Origin: CBDCVN01 sp965223045
GTDB taxonomy: Bacteria; Deinococcota; Deinococci; Deinococcales; Trueperaceae
Direction of reading: 5' to 3'
Length of the DNA: 64,000 bases
Assembly: GCA_965223045.1 (NCBI GenBank)
Contig: CBDCVN010000013.1
Location: forward strand, 2,356,001-2,420,000
Translations under genes and position numbers: made by a program
The notes under the pieces: model-generated
What the model was told of the DNA's origin: nothing
The model's database searches: none
Seen by the model: the letters and a program-made list of their open reading frames with translations, nothing else
Shown here: one piece after another, positions 37,201 through 44,335 of the stretch
How the letters are laid out: each line of letters begins with the position of its first letter
Numbering within the stretch: position 1 is the stretch's first letter

Positions 37201-38474
37201 AAGATCCCATCTACTGCCTTTACATCACCAGAAATAGCTTCTACGGCTATGGGTTTTTCGGAAGTATAACGTCCTTGAGCTTCTTTCTTAAGTGCGACTC
37301 GCTCAACATCACCTGATTCAGAAGCACTTAGTACAACTTCATGTACATCATCTGGTGGTGTTATGTTGCCAAAATCAAGCACTAATGTTAATAATTGACC
37401 ACTTTCATAAAAAAGTGAATCTAATTTAAGCTTTATGCCTGAGGGTTTCTCAGCAGGCTTGAATGTGCTAGGGCCTTCCTTAAGCACATTAAGACTAAGG
37501 TTTACTTCCTTACTTTGGTTACCAGATGTACCTTTTATAGTAAGTGTGCGTTCACCTGTGCTTGCTGATGCACTAACATTAAGTGTTAATGTGCTGCTGT
37601 CATTAGTAGGATTGGGAGAGAAACTTGCTGTGATTCCGTTAGCGTCACCTGTTAACTCGAATTGTACGGGTGCACTAAAACCGTTCTGCTTAGCTATGTT
37701 TACAGTAATATTTGCTGTCTTTCCTTGAGTTACTCCAATTGTGTTAGGCTCGAGTTCCAAAGAAAAGTCCTCCATAGAATTAGAAGCTTCCTCAATTGTC
37801 AGCGTTATATTAGTTGTTGCCTCTTTCCCACCACCACTACCTTTTACAGTAAGCTTGCGTTCACCTACGCTTGCTGTTGCGCTAACATTAAGCGTTAACG
37901 TGCTGCTGGTACTAGTAGAATTAGGAGAGAAACTTGCTGTAATTCCATCAGTGTCACCTGTTAGCTCAAGTTGTACGGGCGCACTAAAACCGTTTTGCTT
38001 AACTATGTTTACCGTAATGTTTGCCGTCTTTCCTTGAGTCACTCCAATTGTGGTAGGTTCTAACCCCAGAGAAAAAGACCCTGCATTATTAGAGGCTTTT
38101 TCAATAATCAAAGTTATATTAGCTGTTGCCTCTTTCCCACCACCATTACCTTTTACAGTAAGTGTACGTTCACCTAAGTTTGCTAATGCATCAATACTAA
38201 GTGCTAATGTGCTGCTGTCACTAGTAGGATTAGGAGAAAAGCCTGCTGTAATTCCGTTGGTATTGCCTGTTAGTTCTAACTGCACAGACGCGTCAAAGCC
38301 ATTTTGTTTTTCTAGATTGACAACTATATTTGTTGATTCTCCTTGAATCAACTTAACTGTTGACTCTAACAAACTAAGTTTGAAACTTGACTTGTTGTCA
38401 TCACCACTATCTGAGCAAGCGCTGAGGAGCAGCAAAAAAATCAGTTTCGGTATTATTCTTCTGACTATAAACAT
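34245..38474 (-). CDS. Large subtilase (S8) lipoprotein with Ig-like repeats
   Basis: A 1409-residue protein. The lipoprotein signal ends LIFLLLLSAC. Three tandem domains of about 103 residues follow (about 30-340, with VTQGKTANITVNI, QNGFSAPVQLELTG and SSTLTLNVSA), resembling bacterial Ig-like surface domains. A linker region precedes the S8 protease core: Asp in INVAVLDMGF (about 675), His in RSWHGTGVV (about 728), Asn in VVSVAGNA (about 888) and Ser in GGTSAAAPF (about 975). C-terminal beta domains include a PPC-like part. The catalytic set is complete. AAGGAGA supports the start. A surface-anchored protease is likely; substrate unknown. Confidence 0.92.
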   Translation of the reverse strand: MFIVRRIIPKLIFLLLLSACSDSGDDNKSSFKLSLLESTVKLIQGESTNIVVNLEKQNGFDASVQLELTGNTNGITAGFSPNPTSDSSTLALSIDALANLGERTLTVKGNGGGKEATANITLIIEKASNNAGSFSLGLEPTTIGVTQGKTANITVNIVKQNGFSAPVQLELTGDTDGITASFSPNSTSTSSTLTLNVSATASVGERKLTVKGSGGGKEATTNITLTIEEASNSMEDFSLELEPNTIGVTQGKTANITVNIAKQNGFSAPVQFELTGDANGITASFSPNPTNDSSTLTLNVSASASTGERTLTIKGTSGNQSKEVNLSLNVLKEGPSTFKPAEKPSGIKLKLDSLFYESGQLLTLVLDFGNITPPDDVHEVVLSASESGDVERVALKKEAQGRYTSEKPIAVEAISGDVKAVDGIFTPKAGEAFYALYFLDKTANSLSKLEEDVIFDFALFEGGNLNQAPVKVDANIALTDDEINAHKDARAVGTLATKDGIVQIATEEVMLYTNSDETLKAFLEETSGVVIGVQEGQGDEENIYLIKVDSSKLSTSATNGISLLAQLAQLRSLHEEEGELVASQQSTLEMYHFVLYQRLEGYKVTVNPRMQYQGAPAISIIETININHTMRMVGQPGAGFCIPNDPTRPCVENVPAVWAFNALWDKDTERINVAVLDMGFAANDDFRAPTTGPMIECDMTRSGSPACGPSRAQGSPTVGNSFFGGRSWHGTGVVTTIGGVVNNNFGATGVGGQVVVPMLYKYDLAAYAFDIGAGIRRAVNDGASCINISASYPCRILTNVGVAFDICSPGGRAGICAILTAGAHAAAATVCATTGWIPFVGAVACATAIGTAVSVTAACISTLALGDVRSPMARSINYATQLGVPVVSVAGNALRSGGLPEVVRDIVDLSDQRTESWGLIPSVLPNVITVGAVNDSLNNAQFFGDRVDIWAPIESAYMSPVDINDISSSVIKDDIGGTSAAAPFITGLIANMQAVNPDLNPRTPGLSNAQRGRIVSQIRDILTDDANSFSNAELVSLGFSNQPVERRKLVNPLLVIQAAAGNDIPDVASLGYDQSLNFSELITPNDTQAQAQTLSYNETATGTILSFKAEGDVIPTKDVDWYKFTMPTSSGRVYEALVTLEFPTDPNNDSVFIRGERFSLVSRRGTTAIYKVLAESGSELAFTVEASEGNDNVYKVTLGTPSLVDPTVEITEPVLSSTLCENQAITFRAAVNYPDESLNVNPSNIVWRNLSASTTLGTGKTISINLSQGTHTIEVRVFGSASLTDTFVATIQDCLGTPPEAIITTPNEDISISGFDGFDDSRNQWYKDVTLIATATDAEDGTLTGNSLVWTTDRADLQSATLGTGNNLVTRLYSDSCFGSQHGITLTVEDSNGNVTSSAPRRIFISTVC
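37435..38346. repeat. Three tandem repeats of about 309 bp in the subtilase gene
   Basis: Three successive units encode the Ig-like domains and share long, nearly identical stretches around the codons for QGKTANITVNI and SSTLTLNV. The first unit (nearest the N-terminus) is the most diverged. Confidence 0.8.
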
Positions 38475-39034
38475 AAAATTCTCCTTAAAACATTGTTAAA
38501 GAACTTTTTCATCAATTTATTACCCTTTCTTTATTTCTAAGATCTACTGCCTAAACCTTTCTAGACATTGCATTCTTAACACTGGGAATTATAAATATCG
38601 AAGCGTGAAGCCAGCGTGAAATTAGGACAAACTCTTCCAGTGAGGAGCTTTCGTTGCCAAACCCTATACTCTTCATGGCGTGTTTTTTATTGTTCCAACA
38701 TTGAAGTATTAAAAACCCTAATTTTAATTTTTTAATTGGGGTAGTGTCCCTCAACTTCCGCGATGGTTTACCTCAACTAGAAAAGTATTATAGTCAAAAA
38801 TGTTTGCAGCAATTGTTTAGTTGTACGTGCGTCAGGCACAGGGTTATTTAAGTAAGAAAAGTTAATTTTTAAAGTCATAAAACCACCACTAAAAGTGGTG
38901 GCTTGTTTTATTAACTCCTAGAAGGGGTGAAAAGCCAATGCATCTTGGAATTACAGAGCTTCTCCCTTGCCAGAGACAGGGGTTTCAAAAACATAGTGAA
39001 TTGCAACTTTTACAAAAAAATTAATTTGTCTCAA
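38475..39034. other. Intergenic spacer between subtilase and IS701-like element
   Basis: 560 bp with the structured repeat copy A at 38874-38997. I see no credible gene. A 67-codon minus-strand frame at 38551-38754 has no ribosome-binding site and no protein character. Confidence 0.5.
38874..38997 (-). repeat. Three-hairpin structured repeat, copy A (PATE-like)
   Basis: About 124 bp that align along their full length with copy B at 44211-44335 in the same orientation. In minus-strand order: a C-rich/G-rich hairpin, the conserved box CCAAGATGCAT, a second CCCC/GGGG-type hairpin, and a CCACCACT/AGTGGTGG hairpin followed by TTTATGAC. Stem sequences differ between copies with partial compensation. 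It resembles a palindrome-associated IS200/IS605-type derivative or its RNA. There is no transposase inside. Confidence 0.6.
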
Positions 39035-40572
39035 ATATTATTACAGCGCAATGTCATGGAATATAACTCCTAGACAATATAGCAAGAGTACGTTTTCGAT
39101 GCGAAGCATAAGCAGTATAATTTCTGCGCTGATAGTAACGAATTAGATTTAGTGATTGAGCTATTGTCAATCTAGGTAACGGTATTGCTGCCTTGAGCAG
39201 CACTCTTGCCTGTGGCAAAGTTAAAGCTGGAGACTTTTCTCCTAACATTAAACGCATCCTCACCAGAAAATGATGTGCTAGACAAGTTAATAGTATATGG
39301 TGATGCCAACCTAAGTAGCTTCTAGTTTCGTAGTGATCAAGCCCCAGTTCTTCTTTTGATTCCTCAAACGATGTTTCTATCGGCCATCTCATTCCACTTA
39401 GCCACACTAATGTTTCTAGGCTGACTTCTTCTGAGTCATTGCACAAATAATAGCTTATCTCTCTTTTCTCATTTAGGTTACGCCGAATTACCAACCACAG
39501 TTCCACTGGCTCTTCTTCTCCCCTTGTTTCCCATATTCGCTCAAAGGCAAATTCACATACTATTGGCCCTTTACTTCCTTCTTTCACTACATGTTTACTC
39601 CATTTTTCTGCTTCTATTTCCTTTGCTAACTCATCTATCCGTATTGATTCAATATTTGCCCTTGCTAGTTTCGGCTTCCTTCCCCTACCTTTATATTCAG
39701 GTACCTTGACCTCTGGCTTCTCCTTGTATACCTGCGTATCGCAAGATACTGCTGTAAAGTACTTTTTTCCTAATTCAGCTACTCCATCTCTAAACTCGAT
39801 ATTATTTCCATACAATGCATCTGCTAGCACATATTCAAAGCTCAAATGCCCTCTCTCTTCTGTCTTTTTTATCATTCCTAACGCTATTTCTGGTTTGGTT
39901 CTAAATTCTAGATCCTTTGGCACTCCACATTCTTCCCTTTTTTGTTCATGCTCTTTATCAAACCATTGTTCTGGTAAGTACAACTGCCCTTCTGTTAAGG
40001 TATGTCCTTTGTTACTGGCATACCCTAGGTATACTCCTACTTGACTGTTCTCCACTTTTCCTACTGATCCACAATATTGCCTTGCTACTCCTACTGAGCT
40101 TTTTCCTTGTTTTACATTCCCTGATTCATCAACTATCAGTACTCCATCATTACCTAAACTTTCTGCAATAAGTTTTTGATGCGTGTCAATCACAGGTTCT
40201 AACTGCCAAGGGCTTTGTCCTACAAAGTTTTGCATGCTACGGACATTCAGTCCTATTGATAGTGCCATTGCTTCTATATTTTTTCGATCAAGGTTGCTTA
40301 ACAAACCTTTTAGATAATGTCCTGTCCAGATCAAACTTTCAGGTCGTTTAAATGCTTCTTCAAACTCTGCTACGTATTCTTTGAGTTCTTTTGCTAGCGC
40401 TTCTATATCTGCTTCAACTAAGTTGCATTCTGGAGGACTTAAATTTACGGCCTCTTCTAATATTTCATTGTGTGCTTTATAAATGTTTTTCATAGCCTTA
40501 ATTTATTATTCACACTCGCACTTTTTTCGCACTTCCCCTTACTTAATATGCAACATTGCGCTGTAATAATAT
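39035..40572 (-). mobile_element. IS701-like insertion sequence
   Basis: Perfect 20-bp inverted repeats (39035-39054 and 40553-40572, ending ATTACAGCGCAATGT when read inward) enclose one intact transposase. The outer bases ATAT are self-complementary, so they may be a 4-bp target duplication or part of the repeats; sequence alone cannot decide. The transposase stop overlaps the inner edge of the left repeat. No CTCGAG motif occurs inside. The element sits immediately upstream of the vapB-pnkp genes and may influence their transcription. Confidence 0.88.
39054..40493 (-). CDS. IS701-type DDE transposase
   Basis: This is an intact 479-residue transposase of the IS701/DDE_5 type. The N-terminal DNA-binding region includes HYLKGLLSNLDRKNIEAMAL and SMQNFVGQSPW. 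The first catalytic Asp is in GVLIVDESGNVKQGKSSVGV, the second in YVLADALYGNNIEF, and the Glu in MRWPIETSFEESKEELGLDHYE. The order and spacing match the family. No frameshift is visible, so it is probably functional. Confidence 0.93.
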   Translation of the reverse strand: MKNIYKAHNEILEEAVNLSPPECNLVEADIEALAKELKEYVAEFEEAFKRPESLIWTGHYLKGLLSNLDRKNIEAMALSIGLNVRSMQNFVGQSPWQLEPVIDTHQKLIAESLGNDGVLIVDESGNVKQGKSSVGVARQYCGSVGKVENSQVGVYLGYASNKGHTLTEGQLYLPEQWFDKEHEQKREECGVPKDLEFRTKPEIALGMIKKTEERGHLSFEYVLADALYGNNIEFRDGVAELGKKYFTAVSCDTQVYKEKPEVKVPEYKGRGRKPKLARANIESIRIDELAKEIEAEKWSKHVVKEGSKGPIVCEFAFERIWETRGEEEPVELWLVIRRNLNEKREISYYLCNDSEEVSLETLVWLSGMRWPIETSFEESKEELGLDHYETRSYLGWHHHILLTCLAHHFLVRMRLMLGEKSPALTLPQARVLLKAAIPLPRLTIAQSLNLIRYYQRRNYTAYASHRKRTLAILSRSYIP

Positions 40573-40623
40573 ACAAATGAGGTATATCTTGACTTGTGCA
40601 AGATATTGTACAATTGTATGTGC

Positions 40624-40803
40624 ATGGCAACTAATCTACAAATTGATGAGAATCTTATCCAAGAAGCCCTCAGGCTAGGAGGACTTCAAATCCGTGCTGT
40701 TGTTGAAAAAGCTTTACAAGAATACGTTATGCGCTGTAAACAGCTCCAAGTTGTGGGGCTGTTCAGATCTATTGATTATGACGAAGATTATGATTATTTA
40801 TGA
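40624..40803 (+). CDS. vapB: VapB-type antitoxin (DUF2191), orphan
   Basis: About 59 residues from the ATG at 40624 (MATNLQIDENLIQEALRLGG). Upstream in-frame ATGs at 40594 and 40618 are less likely because relatives begin MATNLxIDxxL. It is a ribbon-helix-helix-like VapB antitoxin: AVVEKALQEYVMRCKQLQ, then the typical tail LFRSIDYDEDYDYL, which normally wraps around a VapC PIN-domain ribonuclease. No VapC follows. Its stop overlaps the pnkp ATG by 4 bp (ATGA), so the antitoxin is coupled to an RNA repair enzyme instead. The palindrome ATTGTACAAT just upstream may be an operator. It lies 50 bp from the IS701-like element. Confidence 0.85.
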   Translation: MATNLQIDENLIQEALRLGGLQIRAVVEKALQEYVMRCKQLQVVGLFRSIDYDEDYDYL

Positions 40804-43355
40804 AAATCACCTTGCCAGAGTTTTCATTGGTAGTATTAGTTGGTGTAACTGGTTCAGGCAAATCTACTTTTGCCCGTAAACACTTTAAACCCACTGAAAT
40901 CCTTTCCTCTGATTATTACCGTGGCCTTGTTTCCGATGATGAAAATGACCAGTCAGCCACTAAAGATGCTTTTGATGTTCTGCATTACATTGCCCGTAAG
41001 CGCCTTGCTAATAAACATTTAACTGTTATAGATGCTACTAATGTGCAACCTGAAGCTCGTAAGCCTTTAGTTAGTATCGCTCGAGAATACCACTGCCTAC
41101 CTGTAGCTATAGTCATCAATATTCCTGAACGTATTTGTCATGAGCGCAATAAAGAACGTCCTGACCGTGATTTTGGCCCCCATGTTATTCGCAATCAAAG
41201 CAGTCAACTTAAAAGGGCTCTAAGAGGGCTAAAACGAGAAGGCTTTAGGCAAATTCACATCTTGAATAATCCTGAGGATGTTGAAGTCACTACCATAGAG
41301 CGACAACCTTTGTGGAACGACAAGCGAAATGAACATGGTCCCTTTGATATTATTGGTGATATTCATGGCTGTGCTACTGAACTTGAGTTATTGCTAGAGA
41401 AGCTTGGCTATACTTATGAAGAACAAGACTGTGAAGCATGCACTTATAACCGCCTTTATTCCCACCCCGAGGGGCGCAAGGTTGTTTTTCTTGGTGATCT
41501 AATTGACCGTGGCCCACGTAATTTAGACAGCTATCAATTAGTAAATCACATGGTGGCTGCAGGCAATGCCTTATGTGTACTTGGAAATCATGATGCTAAA
41601 CTCCTAAAAAAATTAAAGGGTAAAAATGTCCAGTTGCGTCACGGTTTGGAACAGACTGTAAAGGAACTCGAGGCTTTACCAGAAAACATAGCCGAGCCAT
41701 TCAAAGAAAAGCTAGCAGAATTTATAAGTAGCTTAATTAGTCACTACGTACTTGATGACGGCAAGCTAGTAGTAGCTCACGGTGGATTAAAAGAAGAGTT
41801 ACAGGGTCGTGCCTCGGGCAGAGTAAGATCGTTTGCCCTATACGGTGAAACTACTGGTGAAACTGATGAATTTGGCTTACCTATTAGATACAATTGGGCA
41901 GCAGATTATCGCGGTAGAGCTGTAGTTGTTTATGGGCACACGCCTGTTCCTGAAGCTGTTTGGTTAAATCGCACTATAAACATTGATACTGGCTGTGTTT
42001 TTGGTGGTAAGCTTACAGCTTTACGTTACCCTGAAAAAGAGTTGGTAGAAGTCATAGCAGAACGCGAGTATTCCAAGCCTGTTCGTCCTTTAGTAACTCC
42101 TAAAAGTAGCAGAGACCCTAATCTACTTGATTTAGAAGATGTTTATGGCAAGCGCATTGTCAGCACTCGCTTACGGGTAAACATATCAGTAAGGGCAGAA
42201 AACAGCGTTGCAGCTCTTGAAGTAATGAGTCGTTTTGCTGTTAATAGTCGCTGGCTTATCTATTTGCCTCCTACTATGTCTGCACCAGAAACTAGTAATT
42301 TGGAGGGGTGGCTCGAGCACCCCAAAGAAGTCTTTGATTATTACCGTAGTCAAGGAATAGAAGAGGTTATTTGCGAAGAGAAGCATATGGGCTCGAGGGC
42401 AGTAATAATTCTCTGTAGAAATAAAGAAGCAACCCTAAAGCACTTTGGGATAGAGGGGGTCCTAGGATGTTGTTACACTCGGACTGGGCGGCCATTTTTT
42501 AATGATTCTACTATAGAGAAAGTACTGTTAGAGCAACTGAGTGATGCTTTAAATGAAAGTGGCTTTTGGAAAGACTTTAACACTGATTGGCTTTGTCTTG
42601 ACTGTGAGCTTATGCCTTGGTCAGCTAAAGCGCAGAGTTTGCTTAAAGATCAATATGCTGCTGTGGGCGCGGCTTCTCGCCTTGCCTTTAAACACACTTT
42701 AAAAACTCTAGAGCAAGCGGCTGAAAATGGTGCTGATGTTGGAGAGTTACTTGGTCATTATAGAGAACGGGCTGTAATGGCTGCTAACTATACAAACACC
42801 TATAGACACTACTGCTGGCCTGTTAATGGTCTAAGTGATTTAAAACTAGCTCCCTTTCACATAATGGCTACTGAAGGTGCTGCACATGTAGATAAAACGC
42901 ACTTATGGCATTTAGAAAACCTAAAACATTATTTAGGTGAGGCTCCTTGCTTTTTAGCAACTGACTACCTACAAGTCTCTTTGAATAATAGCAATGGGGT
43001 TGCTAAAGCAATAAATTGGTGGGAAGAAATGACTGCCAAAGGTGGTGAGGGAATGGTAGTTAAACCACTAGATTTTATTAGTAAAGGTAAGCATGGTTTA
43101 GTGCAACCTGCAGTCAAAGTACGCGGCTTAGAATATTTAAGAATCATCTACGGCCCCGAGTACAATTTACCTGAACATCTAAAACGTTTACGCAGTCGTA
43201 ATGTCTCTGGTAAACGCTCTCTAGCCTTACGGGAGTTTGCTTTGGGAGTAGAAGCTTTGGAGCGTTTCATTAAAAGGGAACCACACTACCGTGTACATGA
43301 GGCGGTATTTGCAGTTTTGGCTTTGGAAAGTGAGCCTATTGATCCAAGGCTTTAA
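40800..43355 (+). CDS. pnkp: Polynucleotide kinase-phosphatase-ligase Pnkp
   Basis: An 851-residue tridomain RNA repair enzyme, close in length to C. thermocellum Pnkp (870). It heals and seals broken RNA with Hen1. Kinase (about 1-170): P-loop GVTGSGKST at 15-23 and STFARKHF, with the Asp of LSSDYYRG. Phosphatase (about 180-420): metallophosphoesterase motifs DIIGDIHG (183), GDLIDRGP, GNHDAKL, AHGG and GHTP. Adenylyltransferase/ligase (about 430-851): nucleophile Lys528 in EEKHMGSRA, and motif IV EGMVVKP. All active sites look intact. The start ATG is inside the vapB stop overlap. Its partner gene hen1 is 35 kb away. Confidence 0.96.
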   Translation: MKITLPEFSLVVLVGVTGSGKSTFARKHFKPTEILSSDYYRGLVSDDENDQSATKDAFDVLHYIARKRLANKHLTVIDATNVQPEARKPLVSIAREYHCLPVAIVINIPERICHERNKERPDRDFGPHVIRNQSSQLKRALRGLKREGFRQIHILNNPEDVEVTTIERQPLWNDKRNEHGPFDIIGDIHGCATELELLLEKLGYTYEEQDCEACTYNRLYSHPEGRKVVFLGDLIDRGPRNLDSYQLVNHMVAAGNALCVLGNHDAKLLKKLKGKNVQLRHGLEQTVKELEALPENIAEPFKEKLAEFISSLISHYVLDDGKLVVAHGGLKEELQGRASGRVRSFALYGETTGETDEFGLPIRYNWAADYRGRAVVVYGHTPVPEAVWLNRTINIDTGCVFGGKLTALRYPEKELVEVIAEREYSKPVRPLVTPKSSRDPNLLDLEDVYGKRIVSTRLRVNISVRAENSVAALEVMSRFAVNSRWLIYLPPTMSAPETSNLEGWLEHPKEVFDYYRSQGIEEVICEEKHMGSRAVIILCRNKEATLKHFGIEGVLGCCYTRTGRPFFNDSTIEKVLLEQLSDALNESGFWKDFNTDWLCLDCELMPWSAKAQSLLKDQYAAVGAASRLAFKHTLKTLEQAAENGADVGELLGHYRERAVMAANYTNTYRHYCWPVNGLSDLKLAPFHIMATEGAAHVDKTHLWHLENLKHYLGEAPCFLATDYLQVSLNNSNGVAKAINWWEEMTAKGGEGMVVKPLDFISKGKHGLVQPAVKVRGLEYLRIIYGPEYNLPEHLKRLRSRNVSGKRSLALREFALGVEALERFIKREPHYRVHEAVFAVLALESEPIDPRL

Positions 43356-43368
43356 TTTAATCCTGTGG

Positions 43369-43374
43369 TAAAAT
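43369..43374 (+). promoter_or_regulatory. Leaderless -10 box (TAAAAT) of the 63-aa gene
   Basis: TAAAAT, then 6 nt, then the ATG at 43381, without a Shine-Dalgarno. Confidence 0.35.
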
Positions 43375-43380
43375 AGATAC

Positions 43381-43572
43381 ATGTTGATTCAGGAAAATTA
43401 TGGAAAACTAGGCGAAGAGAATAACTTTGATTTGGCTTTCTGGCAAAATCAGAAGCCTGAAGTTTTATTTGAGGCAGCCTTTGATCTTGTAAAAGATTAT
43501 CTACTTTTAAAGGGAAATTATGTTGGCGAGCCCAGACTTCAAAGAACTATTGAGTCTTTTCAAAAAGTATAA
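43381..43572 (+). CDS. Small partner protein of a nucleotidyltransferase (candidate TA pair)
   Basis: This 63-residue soluble protein (LIQENYGKLGEENNFDLAFW, ending EPRLQRTIESFQKV) resembles short proteins that I recall preceding DUF6036-type nucleotidyltransferase genes. No catalytic motif is seen. It starts 25 bp after the pnkp stop and overlaps the following gene by 53 bp in another frame. That is a tight arrangement typical of toxin-antitoxin or other two-protein modules. The start is supported by a leaderless -10 box rather than a ribosome-binding site. Confidence 0.7.
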   Translation: MLIQENYGKLGEENNFDLAFWQNQKPEVLFEAAFDLVKDYLLLKGNYVGEPRLQRTIESFQKV

Positions 43573-43966
43573 TGTCCGCTACCTAATTGTTGGTGGCTAT
43601 GCTGTTATGCACTACACAGAACCAAGATTCACTAAGGATTTGGATGTACTGATTGCTGTTGAAGAAGAAAATGCTCGAGCCATTTATTCAGCACTTAAAG
43701 AGTTTGGTGCACCACTACAAAATCTTTCTCCTCAAGACTTTGCAGAAGAGGGGTACTTTTACCAAATGGGTGTTCCTCCACTACGTGTTGATGTACTCAT
43801 GTCTATTCCTGGGGTAAATTTTGCAGAGGCATGGCAAAATCACGAAACTGTTATGGTCGCCGAAACAGAAATGTACTTCATCTCAAAGAGTGATCTCATC
43901 AAAGCCAAGCGTGCATCGGGAAGACCACAGGATTTGCTTGACTTAGAGAAGCTCGAGCGCAGCTAG
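43520..43966 (+). CDS. Nucleotidyltransferase (DUF6036 / AbiEii-like)
   Basis: A 148-residue minimal nucleotidyltransferase. The fold signature is VRYLIVGGYAVMHYTEPRFTKDLDVLI, with the GG helix turn and the DxD metal site, then LRVDVLMSIPG and YFISKSDLIKAKRASGRPQDLLDLEKL. Related enzymes act as toxins that add nucleotides to tRNA (AbiEii, MenT) or as antitoxins (MntA). AAAGGGA before the ATG supports the start, which lies inside the previous gene. Its position after vapB-pnkp places a possible RNA-modifying enzyme beside an RNA repair enzyme. Confidence 0.88.
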   Translation: MLASPDFKELLSLFKKYNVRYLIVGGYAVMHYTEPRFTKDLDVLIAVEEENARAIYSALKEFGAPLQNLSPQDFAEEGYFYQMGVPPLRVDVLMSIPGVNFAEAWQNHETVMVAETEMYFISKSDLIKAKRASGRPQDLLDLEKLERS

Positions 43967-44210
43967 CTAGCTAGCTTGATGTTGTTGCCTGAATCACAAT
44001 TTATCCAATTGCTGTAAAGGCGCGAGGCCTAAATGTAGTTATTTCTCTCAAAGGTTTGAACCAGTTCCATAGCCTCACGCATTTCTAGTTGTTGACGCTC
44101 TATTATTGTAGGGTTCTGAGCTTAATTGCCGCTCCAATCAAGCACGGTATTTAAGTGCTTCCATTAATTCTTCAACTATCGTTTCTGTATCTCCCCTTGT
44201 AGAAGCTGTA
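43967..44210 (-). pseudogene. Decayed coding remnants
   Basis: Two minus-strand open stretches without starts look protein-like. One is at 44138-44218 (LTTASTRGDTETIVEELM, then EALKYRA), the other at 44029-44121 (PTIIERQQLEMREAMELV, then QTFERNNYI). They are in different frames with stops between them, and the first is cut at its upstream side by structured repeat copy B. They may be the ruined C-terminus of one gene. The parent family is not recognised. An (AGCT)4 run lies just after the nucleotidyltransferase stop. Confidence 0.4.
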
Positions 44211-44335
44211 GTCAAGATACCACCACCTGAGGTGGTGGCTTGTTTACGTTACCCCTATAAGGGGTGAAAAAACGATGCATCTTGGAATGGCTGGGCTTAT
44301 CCCCCGCCATAGGCGGGGGCTTTAGAAAACATAGT
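44211..44335 (-). repeat. Three-hairpin structured repeat, copy B (PATE-like)
   Basis: About 125 bp homologous to copy A at 38874-38997, same orientation. Stems are stronger here: CCCCCGCC/GGCGGGGG, CACCCCT/AGGGGTG and CCACCACC/GGTGGTGG, with the shared box CCAAGATGCAT between the first two. One end lies inside the csoR frame and encodes its last residues (MFSKAPAYGGG) and stop; the other truncates a gene remnant. No coding potential of its own was seen. Confidence 0.65.

Noticed and set aside
38551..38754. 67-codon minus-strand frame upstream of the subtilase gene
   Set aside because: No ribosome-binding site and no family resemblance.
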